A stretch of 64,000 nucleotides of DNA from Cognatiluteimonas sedimenti (GTDB lineage: Bacteria; Pseudomonadota; Gammaproteobacteria; Xanthomonadales; Xanthomonadaceae). Made by a program: the position numbers and the translations under genes. Shown piece by piece: positions 10,185-18,801 of the stretch. The stretch is from assembly GCF_022808325.1 (NCBI RefSeq), contig NZ_JALGCL010000001.1:1196554-1260553 (forward strand), in the 5' to 3' direction. Numbering within the stretch: the stretch's first letter is position 1; each line of letters opens with the position of its first letter. The notes below the pieces were generated by a model. It was not told where the DNA came from. It searched no databases and saw only the letters and a program-made list of their open reading frames with translations.

Positions 10185-11324
10185 GTGTACGGCAGATCGA
10201 CCCAGGGGTACGGCAAGGTGCTGGCGACGCTGCTGGTGCGGCCGGACGAGATCATGCTCGAACTGGGCGCCGGCGGCGAGTTGCTGGTGGCGCGCCTGCG
10301 CGCGTGGCTGTCGGCGCTGATCCTGCTGCTGCCGCTGGTCAATGCGGCCGGCGGCGGCGATGTCGACGAGACCGTGATCGGGCTCGCGGCGGCGGTGTTC
10401 GTCAACATCATGGCGCAGGTCTGGCTGGTGCTGGCCCGCGGCGGCCGGCGCCATCACTGGCTGCCGTTCGCCACCTGCACCTACGACATCAGCACCACTA
10501 CCGGCGTGCTGGTGCTGCTCGCGCTCGGCGACCGCGCGGCGGGCATGAACTCGATGGTGGTGTGGTGCTTCTACCTGGTTGCCATCGCCATGACCGCGCT
10601 GCGCAACGACGGCCGCCTGACGCTGTACGCGGGCCTGCTGTCGATCGCGCAGTACGCGCTGCTGGCCTGGACCCTGTTCGCCACCGCCGCCAGCCCCGAC
10701 CAGCTGGTGTCGGTCGACTACGGCACCGCCACCGTCGCCAACCAGGGCATGCGCTTGGTGCTGCTGCTGATCATGACCCTGCTCACCGCCACCATCGTCT
10801 ACCGCATGCAGCGCCTGGTGGAACTGTCCGGGCGCGACGGCCTCACCGGCCTGCCCAACCGCATGTGGCTGCTGCAGCAGATGCCGCACGTGCTCGACTC
10901 GCTGCGCAACGGTGGCGGATCGCTGACCCTGGTGCTGCTGGACCTGGACCGCTTCCGCCTGATCAACGACGAGATCGGCCACCTCGACGGCGACCGCGCG
11001 ATCCGGCACGTGGTCGCACTGCTGGCCCAGGGCGTGCACGAGCGCGAACGCCTGATCCGGCTGGGCGGCGAGGAGTTCGTGCTGCTGCTGCACTGCCCGG
11101 TGGGCAGCGGCTGGGAGCGCATCGAGCAGTTGCGGCGCACGCTGTACGACCGCCCGTTCCAGCCCGGCCGCGGCGCCGACCTGCAACGCATCACCTTCAG
11201 CGCCGGACTGGCCGCGTGGCCGCAGGACGGGGCCGACCTGTCGGCCCTGCTGGGCAGCGCAGACCGCCGCCTGCAGGCCTGCAAGCGCGAAGGCGGCAAC
11301 CGGGTCATGGCGCGCGACGGCTGA
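10185..11324 (+). CDS. membrane-anchored diguanylate cyclase (GGDEF)
   Basis: A 379-residue protein with about six membrane helices in the N-terminal 210 residues, then a GGDEF domain that makes cyclic di-GMP from two GTP. The active-site motif appears as RLGGEEFVLLL near residue 290, an accepted GGEEF variant. LDLDRFRLINDEIGHLDGD (the metal/GTP site) and a DGLTGLPNR start of the domain are both intact. No RxxD inhibitory site is evident before it. The N-terminal sensor is of an unassigned type. The GTG at 10185 with GGGGG upstream is preferred; an in-frame ATG at 10152 overlaps a TATGCT hexamer that looks like a -10 element. No EAL domain is present. Confidence 0.85.
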   Translation: MYGRSTQGYGKVLATLLVRPDEIMLELGAGGELLVARLRAWLSALILLLPLVNAAGGGDVDETVIGLAAAVFVNIMAQVWLVLARGGRRHHWLPFATCTYDISTTTGVLVLLALGDRAAGMNSMVVWCFYLVAIAMTALRNDGRLTLYAGLLSIAQYALLAWTLFATAASPDQLVSVDYGTATVANQGMRLVLLLIMTLLTATIVYRMQRLVELSGRDGLTGLPNRMWLLQQMPHVLDSLRNGGGSLTLVLLDLDRFRLINDEIGHLDGDRAIRHVVALLAQGVHERERLIRLGGEEFVLLLHCPVGSGWERIEQLRRTLYDRPFQPGRGADLQRITFSAGLAAWPQDGADLSALLGSADRRLQACKREGGNRVMARDG

Positions 11325-11356
11325 AGCGCCGCGGCGGCGGATCGCGCGGCCAACGC

Positions 11357-11385
11357 TTCACGCCGGCCGCGAATCCCACTACGCT
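11357..11385 (+). promoter_or_regulatory. candidate promoter of the nucleoside permease-ribokinase pair
   Basis: TTCACG (11357-11362) and TACGCT (11380-11385) with a 17-base spacer lie 55 bases before the GTG start. It is a moderate match judged by eye. Confidence 0.35.
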
Positions 11386-11439
11386 CCCGGGAAGCGACGA
11401 CCATCGACGGCCTTCGCCTGCCCCAGGGGAGCGACACGG

Positions 11440-12714
11440 GTGAGCCTGAAACTGCGTCTGATCGTGATGAATTTCCTCCAGTTCTTCGTCTGGGGGGCGT
11501 GGCTGCTGACCATCGGCGCGTACTGGTTCCAGACCAAGCAATGGTCCGGCACCAGCTTCGGCGCGATCTTCTCCACCATGGGCATCGCTTCGCTGTTCAT
11601 GCCGGCGCTGATGGGCATGGTCGCCGACAGGTGGATCAACGCCGAAAAGCTCTACGGCATGCTGCATGTCGGCGGCGCGGTGATGCTGTTCCTCGTGCCC
11701 ACGGTGCAGGACCCGCACACCATGTTCTGGGTGATGCTGGTCAACATGGTCTTCTACATGCCGACCATCGCGCTGGCGATCACCGTCGCCTACAACGCGC
11801 TCAAGAACCAGGGCATGGACGTGGTCCGCGACTACCCGCCGATCCGGGTGTGGGGCACGATCGGCTTCATCGCCGCGCTGTGGACCACCAGCCTGCTGCA
11901 CCTGGAGACCTCGGCGGGCCAGTTCTACGTCGCCTCCGGCGCCTCGCTGCTGCTGGGGCTGTACGCCTTCACCCTGCCGCCGTGCCCGCCCAAGCTGCGC
12001 CGTGGCGAGAGCCGCGCGCTGGTCGATACCCTCGGGCTGTCGTCGTTCCGCCTGTTCCGCGACCGCAACATGGCGGTGTTCTTCGTGTTCGCGATGCTGC
12101 TGGGCGCGGCGCTGCAGCTGACCAACGCCTACGGCGACACCTTCCTGCACGACTTCGCCAACGTCGACGCGTACAAGGACACGCTCGCGGTGCGCTACCC
12201 CGCGATCATCATGTCGATCTCGCAGATCTCCGAAACGCTGTTCATCCTCACCATCCCGTTCTTCCTCAAGCGCTTCGGGATCAAGACGGTGATGACGATC
12301 AGCATGCTGGCCTGGTTCCTGCGCTTCGGCCTGTTCGCCTATGGCGACCCGGGCCCGGGGCTGTGGATGATCGTGCTGTCGTGCATCGTCTACGGCATGG
12401 CGTTCGACTTCTTCAACATCTCCGGTTCGCTGTTCGTCGAGCAGCAGAGCGACCCGCGCATCCGCGCCAGCGCCCAGGGCCTGTTCATGCTGATGACCAA
12501 CGGCGTCGGCGCGGTGCTCGGCAGCGCGATCAGCGGCTGGATGATCGACCGCTTCTTCACCGATGCCGGCGGCGCCAAGGACTGGCATGGCATCTGGACC
12601 ACGTTCGCGCTGTACGCCCTGGCGATGGCGGTGCTGTTCGTGCCGCTGTTCAAGCATCGCCACGTGCGCGAACCGGCGGTGCCGGCGCATTCCGGGCTCG
12701 ACGTCGGGCCGTGA
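11440..12714 (+). CDS. MFS nucleoside permease, NupG/XapB-like
   Basis: A 424-residue major-facilitator protein with 12 predicted helices. It resembles the nucleoside:H+ symporter family (NupG, XapB): MNFLQFFVWGAWLLTIGAY at the N-terminus, and the charged loop DYPPIRVWGTIGFIAA after helix 4. The central loop CPPKLRRGES is typical of MFS proteins. The GTG at 11440 follows a good GGGGAG ribosome site. A ribokinase homologue begins 10 bases after the stop codon, so import and phosphorylation of a nucleoside-derived sugar are probably coupled. The exact substrate cannot be read from the sequence. Confidence 0.88.
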   Translation: MSLKLRLIVMNFLQFFVWGAWLLTIGAYWFQTKQWSGTSFGAIFSTMGIASLFMPALMGMVADRWINAEKLYGMLHVGGAVMLFLVPTVQDPHTMFWVMLVNMVFYMPTIALAITVAYNALKNQGMDVVRDYPPIRVWGTIGFIAALWTTSLLHLETSAGQFYVASGASLLLGLYAFTLPPCPPKLRRGESRALVDTLGLSSFRLFRDRNMAVFFVFAMLLGAALQLTNAYGDTFLHDFANVDAYKDTLAVRYPAIIMSISQISETLFILTIPFFLKRFGIKTVMTISMLAWFLRFGLFAYGDPGPGLWMIVLSCIVYGMAFDFFNISGSLFVEQQSDPRIRASAQGLFMLMTNGVGAVLGSAISGWMIDRFFTDAGGAKDWHGIWTTFALYALAMAVLFVPLFKHRHVREPAVPAHSGLDVGP

Positions 12715-12724
12715 GCCGGCGGCC

Positions 12725-13705
12725 GTGATCGCGGGCCGCGCCGGGGTCGTGGTGGTCGGCTCGTTCAACGTCGACCACGTCTGGCGCTGCGCGGAATTGC
12801 CGCCGCCCGGCGCGACCCTGGCCGGTGATTACGCCAGCAGCGCCGGCGGCAAGGGCTTCAACCAGGCCATCGCCGCGGCGCGCGCGGGCGCGCGCACCAC
12901 CTTCGTCTGCGCGCTCGGGGAGGATGCCGGCGGCCGCCAGGCGCGCGCACTGGCCGCCGCCGACCACCTCGACCTGCGGGCGGCCCGCAGCGATGCGCCG
13001 ACCGGCACCGCCGGCATCTTCGTCGACGCCCGGGGACGCAACAGCATCGTGATCGGCGCCGGCGCCAATGCCACGCTGTCGCCGGGCTTCGTCGCCGCCC
13101 AGGACGACGCGACCGCGGCGGCGGCGGTCGTGCTCGCCCAGCTCGAATCGCCCGTGGCTGCCGTCGCCCAGGCGCTGCGCGGCGCGCGCGCCGCCGGTGC
13201 GATCGCGATCCTCAACCCCGCGCCGGCCAATGCGCCGACCTCGCCCGGGCTGCTGGCGCTGGCCGACATTTTGACGCCCAACGAAAGCGAGTTCGCCGCG
13301 CTGCTGGCGAGGCATGCCGATTTCCGCATCGACCCGGCCGCCCTTGCCGGCAGCGAAGACGCCGGCCTGCACGCACTTGCGCGCCGTCTGCTGCCGCACG
13401 GCACCGTGGTGCTCACGCTCGGCGCCAGCGGCCTGCTGGTCTCGCATCCACCATCGGCGACGCGCGGTGACGCACGCGACTGCTACCGCCTCGCCGCCGA
13501 AGCAGCCGACGTGGTCGACACCACCGGCGCCGGCGACGCCTGCAACGGCGCGCTGGCCGCAGCGCTGGCGCTGCACCCGCAACGCGCGTTCCGGGAGCAT
13601 GCCGTGTTCGCCAATCGCTATGCCGCGCTCTCGACCGAACGCGCCGGCGCCGCGGCCGCGATGCCCTCGCTGACCTGCTTCCGCGCGCGCCATCGCGGCG
13701 ATTAG
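12725..13705 (+). CDS. rbsK: ribokinase-type PfkB sugar kinase
   Basis: A 326-residue PfkB-family kinase. Ribokinase converts D-ribose to ribose 5-phosphate. The N-terminal signature VVVGSFNVDHVWRCAELPPPG, the GGKGFNQAIAAARAGA sugar-binding segment (about residues 40-56) and the C-terminal DTTGAGDACNGALAAAL catalytic motif (about 262-278) are intact. The anion-hole residues and catalytic Asp are present. The GTG at 12725, 10 bases after the permease stop, is the likely start, but nearby in-frame GTG codons just downstream are possible. Overlap in function with the permease suggests ribonucleoside salvage. A deoxyribose or other pentose kinase is a less likely alternative. Confidence 0.85.
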   Translation: MIAGRAGVVVVGSFNVDHVWRCAELPPPGATLAGDYASSAGGKGFNQAIAAARAGARTTFVCALGEDAGGRQARALAAADHLDLRAARSDAPTGTAGIFVDARGRNSIVIGAGANATLSPGFVAAQDDATAAAAVVLAQLESPVAAVAQALRGARAAGAIAILNPAPANAPTSPGLLALADILTPNESEFAALLARHADFRIDPAALAGSEDAGLHALARRLLPHGTVVLTLGASGLLVSHPPSATRGDARDCYRLAAEAADVVDTTGAGDACNGALAAALALHPQRAFREHAVFANRYAALSTERAGAAAAMPSLTCFRARHRGD

Positions 13706-13797
13706 CTCCGCGGCACGCGGGGGAAAGCCTCGTCGCGGTGCTTGCGAAGGCCCCTGCCAGCCCGCCCGCGCGCCGTGAGCGCCGCGGGCGCCGCCCC

Positions 13798-13803
13798 TAC
13801 AAT
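13798..13803 (+). promoter_or_regulatory. -10-like TACAAT before dusB, leaderless arrangement
   Basis: TACAAT is followed by six bases and then the dusB ATG at 13810. No ribosome site is present, so the mRNA probably begins at the start codon. Confidence 0.5.
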
Positions 13804-13809
13804 GGGCGC

Positions 13810-14808
13810 ATGCGCATCGGCCCCCACGACATTTCGCCACGCGTGATCCTGGCACCGATGGCCGGGGTCACCGACAAGCCGTTCCGGCAGCTGTGCAAGC
13901 GACTGGGCGCGGGCATGGCGATGTCGGAGATGACCACCTCCGACCCGCGCTTCTGGAACACGCGCAAGTCGTTGCAGCGCATGGACCACGCCGGCGAGCC
14001 GGATCCGGTCGGCGTGCAGATCGCCGGCACCGACCCGGCGACGATGGCCGCGGCGGCGCGCCACAACGTCGACCACGGCGCCCAGGTGATCGACATCAAC
14101 ATGGGCTGCCCGGCGAAGAAGGTCTGCAATGCCTGGGCCGGCTCGGCGCTGATGCGCGACGAGGCCCTGGTCGCGCGCATCCTCGCGGCGGTGGTGGCCG
14201 CGGTCGACGTGCCGGTGACGCTGAAGATCCGCACCGGCTGGGATCCGCAGCACCGCAACGCGCCGGCAATCGCGCGCATCGCGCAGGACTCCGGGATCGC
14301 GGCGCTGGCCGTGCACGGCCGCAGCCGCGAGCAGCAATACAACGGCGTCGCCGAGTACGACACCATCGCCGCGATCAAGGCGGACCTGTCGATCCCGGTG
14401 ATCGCCAACGGCGACATCGACTCGCCGCGCAAGGCCGCGTTCGTGCTGGCGCATACGGGCTGCGACGCGGTGATGGTCGGCCGGGCCGCGCAGGGCCGGC
14501 CGTGGATCTTCCGCTCGATCGCGCACTACCTGGCGCGCGGCGAATTGCTGGCGGAGCCGCCGGCCACGGAAGTGCGCGACATCCTGCTCGACCACCTCGA
14601 GGCCCTGTACGCCTTCTACGGCGAGGAAGCCGGCGTGCGCATTGCCCGCAAGCACCTGGGCTGGTACGCGAAGGACCGTCCGGAAAATTCTGCCTTCCGC
14701 GCCGTGGCCAATCGCGCCCAGGCGGCGCAGGAACAGCTTCGATTGACCCGCGATTACTTCGACGCGCTGTCCGCCGGCGCCGTCGCCGAGTTGCCGAACG
14801 CCGCGTGA
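13810..14808 (+). CDS. dusB: tRNA-dihydrouridine synthase DusB
   Basis: A 332-residue flavin enzyme that reduces specific uridines in the tRNA D-loop using NADPH. The TIM-barrel motifs are visible: LAPMAGVTDKPFR at the N-terminus, and DINMGCPAKKVCNAWAGSAL near residue 97 with the catalytic Cys. VHGRSREQQYNG near 174 and the phosphate-binding IANGDIDS...VMVGRAAQGRPWIF near 200-240 are also present. The pattern after the Cys (KVCNAWAGSALMRD) is DusB-like rather than DusA or DusC. In many gammaproteobacteria dusB is followed by fis; here it instead runs into a convergent gene and overlaps its 3' end by 55 bases. The start is set by the leaderless promoter. Confidence 0.95.
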   Translation: MRIGPHDISPRVILAPMAGVTDKPFRQLCKRLGAGMAMSEMTTSDPRFWNTRKSLQRMDHAGEPDPVGVQIAGTDPATMAAAARHNVDHGAQVIDINMGCPAKKVCNAWAGSALMRDEALVARILAAVVAAVDVPVTLKIRTGWDPQHRNAPAIARIAQDSGIAALAVHGRSREQQYNGVAEYDTIAAIKADLSIPVIANGDIDSPRKAAFVLAHTGCDAVMVGRAAQGRPWIFRSIAHYLARGELLAEPPATEVRDILLDHLEALYAFYGEEAGVRIARKHLGWYAKDRPENSAFRAVANRAQAAQEQLRLTRDYFDALSAGAVAELPNAA

Positions 14809-15806
14809 ACCCGCCCCCCGTCGCGCCATTGCCGCCACAGCATCCGCAGGGCCTTGCGTAGCTGCTGCCGGTTCGGGTCGAACGGCGGGATCGCGCGCCA
14901 GCCGTCGCCGTCGCGCACCGCCACCGCGAAACGGAAGGCATAGTCCGGCGCCTGCCCCATGCGCAGGTCGGACAGCTGCAGCTGCCCGTCATGCACCTGG
15001 GCGGACATGAAGCCGTGGTTGAACCAGCGCAGCCGGCGCACGGCGGGCAGGCCGTCGGCGGACTCCAGCGCCGCGGTATCCGACGGGTAGCGATGCAGCT
15101 GCATCGGCCCGTTCGCGTCCAGCGCGCGTTCGCCCTCGACGTAGCCGTCGCCGGTCATCGCCACCACCCGCCAGCGTTGCGTGGTCAATGGCATCGGCAC
15201 CGAGAACCACGGCGCATTGCCCAGCCCGCGCGCGGCCAGCACCGGCGTGGCAGCCTGGTCGACCATCGCCTTGGCCACCAGCGACCAGCCCACATAGGCC
15301 ACGCCCAGCGCGATGCCCGCGACCAGCGCGCGCTGCGCGAGCAGTCGTTCGCGCGCCCACCAGGCCACCACGCAGGCCAGCAGCCACGGCAGCGTGAACA
15401 GCGGATCGACGATGAACAGGCTGCTCCACATGATCGGCCGCATCGGCAACGGCCAGAACAACTGGGTGCCGTAGATGGTGAAGGCGTCGATCAGCGGATG
15501 CGCCATCAGGCAGGCGAAGATCGCCCACCACCAGCGCACCGGCGCTTCGGCCACGCGGCCGCCACGGCTGCGGAAGAATGCCCAGATCGCCCATGCCAGC
15601 AACGGCAGCACCAGCCAGGAATGGGTGGCGCTGCGGTGCCAGGTCATGCGCACGATCGGGTTGTCGCACAGCGCCAGCGGGAACACGTCCAGGTCCGGCA
15701 GCGTGTTGAGCGCGGCGCCCGCCAGCAGCGCCGCGCGCCGGTGCCGCGCCGGGGCGATCGCAGCGACGATGGCGCCGCCGAGGAACAGGTGGGTGATCGA
15801 ATCCAT
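14754..15806 (-). CDS. YdjM-like membrane-bound metal-dependent hydrolase
   Basis: A 350-residue protein of the LexA-regulated, membrane-bound hydrolase family (YdjM/DUF457). The N-terminal MDSITHLFLGGAIVAAI and PDLDVFP segments and the HRSATHSWL motif near residue 57 carry the His and Asp residues expected to bind metal. MAHPLIDAFTIYGTQLFWP near 105 completes the set. Four membrane helices follow, and then a soluble C-terminal domain of about 150 residues. The physiological substrate of this family is unknown. Its last 55 bases overlap the 3' end of dusB on the other strand. A TAGCAT hexamer six bases before the ATG suggests leaderless transcription. Confidence 0.85.
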   Translation of the reverse strand: MDSITHLFLGGAIVAAIAPARHRRAALLAGAALNTLPDLDVFPLALCDNPIVRMTWHRSATHSWLVLPLLAWAIWAFFRSRGGRVAEAPVRWWWAIFACLMAHPLIDAFTIYGTQLFWPLPMRPIMWSSLFIVDPLFTLPWLLACVVAWWARERLLAQRALVAGIALGVAYVGWSLVAKAMVDQAATPVLAARGLGNAPWFSVPMPLTTQRWRVVAMTGDGYVEGERALDANGPMQLHRYPSDTAALESADGLPAVRRLRWFNHGFMSAQVHDGQLQLSDLRMGQAPDYAFRFAVAVRDGDGWRAIPPFDPNRQQLRKALRMLWRQWRDGGRVHAAFGNSATAPADSASK

Positions 15807-15812
15807 GCCGGC

Positions 15813-15818
15813 ATGCTA
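15813..15818 (-). promoter_or_regulatory. -10-like TAGCAT before the YdjM-like gene
   Basis: Read on the minus strand, TAGCAT is followed by six bases and the ATG at 15806. It is the same spacing as at recQ, dusB, thiS and thiG. Confidence 0.45.
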
Positions 15819-15907
15819 ACCGCCGCCACCGCCCCCGCGATCGGCTGTAATCGCGCCGCGTGCCGCCCGTACTCCTTGTCGCCATCCACCGCAACGAGGA
15901 CCCCGCC

Positions 15908-17293
15908 ATGCATGCATCCAGCCGTCGCCACCCGGTATCCCGCCCGTACCCGCTTTATTGCGCGCTCGCCACGGCCCTGCTCGCGGCCGTGCCTGCGTGG
16001 GCCCACGCCAGTGCCGTCACCCAGTGGAACACCATCGTGTCCACCGCGCCGGTGGCACCCGTGTTCGGTGGCCCGCCGCAACAGGCGCGGGTCAACGCCA
16101 TGGCCCAAGTCGCGGTGCACGACGCGCTGAATTCGATCGATCCGCGCTACCGGACCTACAGCGTCCTGCCGGGCGCCGCCGCGGACGCGAACCCGGAGGC
16201 CGCCATCGCCGCGGCAAACCATCGCGTGCTGCATGGACTGATCGACCCGAAGCCGGCGAGCGCGGGCAAGACCGCCGCCCTGGACGCCATCGATGCCGCC
16301 TATGCCACCGCGCTCGACGCGATCCCCGATGGCGACGCCGAAACCCATGGTGTCGCCGCCGGCGTCGCCGCGGCCGACGCGATCCTGGCCGCCCGCGCCA
16401 ACGACGGCTCCGACACCCCCAACCTGCCCTACGCGGCGCCGCTGGCCGTGGGTGTCTACCAGCCCACGCCGGTGATGGACACCGACCCGCAAGCCTACAT
16501 CGTGCCCGCCAACGAGGGCTGGGGCCGGATGCTGCCGTTCGTGATGCGCAGCCAGTCGCAGTTCCGCTTCGATCCCGGCGACCTGTTCGACGTCACCGGC
16601 AAGGCCTACACGCGCAACTACAACGAGGTGAAGGCCAAAGGCGATGCCCTGGTGCGTGGTGCCGCGCCGGATTCGGCGGAAAGCGACATCGCCCGCTTCT
16701 GGCCCGGCGGCGGCGCCAACTGGAACCGCGTGCTGCGCGAGATCCTGGCGGCACCGCAAAACAACCCGCAACTGGACCTCGACCTCGACCTGTGGCAGCA
16801 GGCGCGGCTGTTCGCGCTCGCCAACCTGGCCGAATCCGACGCCGCGATCGCGGTCTTCGACACCAAGTACGCCTACCGCTTCTGGCGCCCGGTCACCGCG
16901 ATCCGCTGGCAGGACGACGGCAACCCGGCGACCGCGCCCGACGCAGGCTGGTGGTCGTTCCTGGCCACCCCGCCCTACCCGGATTACGTCTGCGGCCTGA
17001 CCAATGCCAGCGGCGCCCATGCCGAAGTCCTGCGCCGCTTCTTCGGCACCGACGACATCGCCTGGGGCTTCACCTTCAACGCCCCGGCGGTACCGCTGCC
17101 GGCGCCGTTGCTGCCGCTGCCGGCCAAGCCGATCACGCGCGCCTTCGTATCGCTGCACGAGGCCACGGGCGAAGCGGTGGATGCGCGCGTGTTCGGCGGC
17201 ATGCATTTCCGCGAGGGCTGCGTGAAAGGCGTGAAGCAGGGCGAACAGGTCGGCCGTTTCGTGTTCCAGCACGCACTGCGCCCGCTGCGCTGA
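15908..17293 (+). CDS. vanadium-dependent haloperoxidase homologue with altered active site
   Basis: A 461-residue exported protein; a signal peptide ends near residue 34 (WAHA-SA). The all-helical PAP2/vanadium haloperoxidase fold is recognisable. Two vanadate-binding motifs are intact: K320...R327 in KYAYRFWRP, and R427 and H433 in ARVFGGMH. The middle motif, normally PSGH with Ser-Gly-His, reads VCGL at 361-364, so the Ser and His ligands are replaced by Cys and Leu. Loss of this His abolishes halide oxidation in characterised enzymes, so haloperoxidase activity is doubtful; a phosphatase-like or non-catalytic role is possible. The ATG at 15908 has GAGGA upstream. A DUF1232 gene begins 26 bases after it. 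Confidence 0.85.
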   Translation: MHASSRRHPVSRPYPLYCALATALLAAVPAWAHASAVTQWNTIVSTAPVAPVFGGPPQQARVNAMAQVAVHDALNSIDPRYRTYSVLPGAAADANPEAAIAAANHRVLHGLIDPKPASAGKTAALDAIDAAYATALDAIPDGDAETHGVAAGVAAADAILAARANDGSDTPNLPYAAPLAVGVYQPTPVMDTDPQAYIVPANEGWGRMLPFVMRSQSQFRFDPGDLFDVTGKAYTRNYNEVKAKGDALVRGAAPDSAESDIARFWPGGGANWNRVLREILAAPQNNPQLDLDLDLWQQARLFALANLAESDAAIAVFDTKYAYRFWRPVTAIRWQDDGNPATAPDAGWWSFLATPPYPDYVCGLTNASGAHAEVLRRFFGTDDIAWGFTFNAPAVPLPAPLLPLPAKPITRAFVSLHEATGEAVDARVFGGMHFREGCVKGVKQGEQVGRFVFQHALRPLR

Positions 17294-17319
17294 TCGCGGG
17301 TGCCCACCCGGAGTACGCC

Positions 17320-17988
17320 ATGAACGTGTTTGCAGCAAGAACGGCGCCGCCACGGCGCGCCAGCATGACCTTCCCGCTCGGCTTCCTCGATTTCCTCAAG
17401 GTCAGCCCCGGTCGCCGCCACCACGTCGGCGACTACGAGCTGCAGCCGCAGCGGCTCGAGCGCTTCAACCGGGTCCTGCGCGAACTCAGCCCGGAAGCGT
17501 CGGCGATGACCCTGGACCAGATCGCCAGCGCCGCCAAACGCGCGCTGGAAAGGCACCCCGACGGCAGCACGCCGCCGTTCGTGCAGGCGCGCATGGATGC
17601 GCTGCGGCGGCTGGAAGCGCTGGCTGTCGACGATGCCTTCGAGCCGGGCCCGGAGTTGCGGCGCCAGGTGCGCGTCCTGCAGGCCTACCGGGCCGACGAC
17701 GCGGACCTCATCCCGGACGACATCGCCGTGGTCGGCCTGCTCGACGATGCCGTGCTCGTCGACATCGCCCTGCAACTGCTGCAGCGCGAACTCGCCGATT
17801 ACGAGGATTTCTGCCGTTTCCGCAAGGTCGCGGCGGATTTCGCCGGGATGGACGAAGCCGCCACCGGCCTGACCCGCGGCCATTGGCTGGAAGCCCTCGA
17901 GCAGGCCCACGCCAGCCTGGCCAAGGTCGCGGCCACGCCGGTGCGTTTCGTGCCGGATCCGCGCGCCAGCTTGTTCCATATCGGCTGA
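17320..17988 (+). CDS. YkvA/DUF1232-family protein
   Basis: A 222-residue protein with the DUF1232 core near residues 126-160: DLIPDDIAVVGLLDDAVLVDIALQ in two parts. The family signature is LIPDxIPVxGxLDD. These are usually small membrane-associated proteins of unknown function. Here the core is embedded in a longer, mostly helical protein without a clear hydrophobic segment. The ATG at 17320 is used; an alternative ATG at 17365 (MTFPLGFLDFLK) is equally plausible. It follows the haloperoxidase homologue by 26 bases and is probably cotranscribed with it. No function can be assigned from sequence. Confidence 0.75.
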   Translation: MNVFAARTAPPRRASMTFPLGFLDFLKVSPGRRHHVGDYELQPQRLERFNRVLRELSPEASAMTLDQIASAAKRALERHPDGSTPPFVQARMDALRRLEALAVDDAFEPGPELRRQVRVLQAYRADDADLIPDDIAVVGLLDDAVLVDIALQLLQRELADYEDFCRFRKVAADFAGMDEAATGLTRGHWLEALEQAHASLAKVAATPVRFVPDPRASLFHIG

Positions 17989-18105
17989 TGCCAGGCACCG
18001 GTCGGCGGCCTGCCATCCATGCGATCCGCGTTCAACAGGGACGCAGGTCGCAATGCCGGAGGCAGGCGTGGCCAATGCCGGGTCGATGCCCATGAGCCGC
18101 CTGCC

Positions 18106-18801
18106 ATGAGCAGGTTCCAGACCACGCGCTGGAGCCTGATCGCCGCCGCCGCGCACGAGACCCCCGCGCATGCGCGGCCGGCGCTGGAACAGCTGTGCCG
18201 CGCCTACCGGCCACCGGTACTGGCCTACATCCGCCGCAGCGGCCATGCCGCCATCGATGCCGAGGACCTCGCGCAGGCGTTCTTCCTGCGCTTCCTGGAA
18301 CGCGGCTGGTACACCGACGCCGACCCGCGACGTGGCCGTTTCCGCAACCTGCTGCTGGCCTCGTTGCGGCATTTCCTCGTCGACGAGCACGCGCGCGAGG
18401 TCGCGGCGAAGCGCGGCGGCGGAGCCGCGCACGACGATGCAGACGCCGTGCAGCTGCAGGCTGACGAGGAGACACCGGAGCAGGCCTTCGACCGTGCCTG
18501 GCTGGGCACCGTGCTGGCACGGGCAATGGCGCGGCTGCAGCGCGAATGGATGATGGCCGGCAAGCAGTCGCAGTTCGCGAAGCTGGCGCCGTTGCTGGTC
18601 GAACGACCGGATCGCGACGCGGTGGGCAAGGTCGCCGACGCCAGCGGCCAGCGCGGCAACACGGTGTCGGTGCAGGTGCACCGCATGCGCAAGCGCCTGC
18701 GCCAGCTGGTGCGGCTGGAACTGATGCAGACCGTCGGCGACCGCGAGGCGCTCGAGGAGGAACTACAACAATTGCGCGTCGTGCTGGAAGCAGGCGCATG
18801 A
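18106..18801 (+). CDS. ECF sigma factor partnered with a Ser/Thr kinase
   Basis: A 231-residue sigma-70 family protein with an ECF architecture. Region 2 spans about residues 25-100 (DAEDLAQAFFLRFLERGW, then GRFRNLLLASLRHFLVDE), and region 4 ends with a helix-turn-helix (QRGNTVSVQVHRMRKRLRQLVR, read in two parts). The GRFR...LRHFL pattern is typical of ECF groups encoded beside Ser/Thr kinases, such as planctomycete ECF-STK pairs. The EcfK-PknS pair of Xanthomonas citri is a comparable arrangement. No anti-sigma factor gene is adjacent. The stop codon overlaps the kinase ATG (ATGA), so the two are translationally coupled. Kinase control by phosphorylation of region 2 is an inference from those systems. 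Confidence 0.9.
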   Translation: MSRFQTTRWSLIAAAAHETPAHARPALEQLCRAYRPPVLAYIRRSGHAAIDAEDLAQAFFLRFLERGWYTDADPRRGRFRNLLLASLRHFLVDEHAREVAAKRGGGAAHDDADAVQLQADEETPEQAFDRAWLGTVLARAMARLQREWMMAGKQSQFAKLAPLLVERPDRDAVGKVADASGQRGNTVSVQVHRMRKRLRQLVRLELMQTVGDREALEEELQQLRVVLEAGA

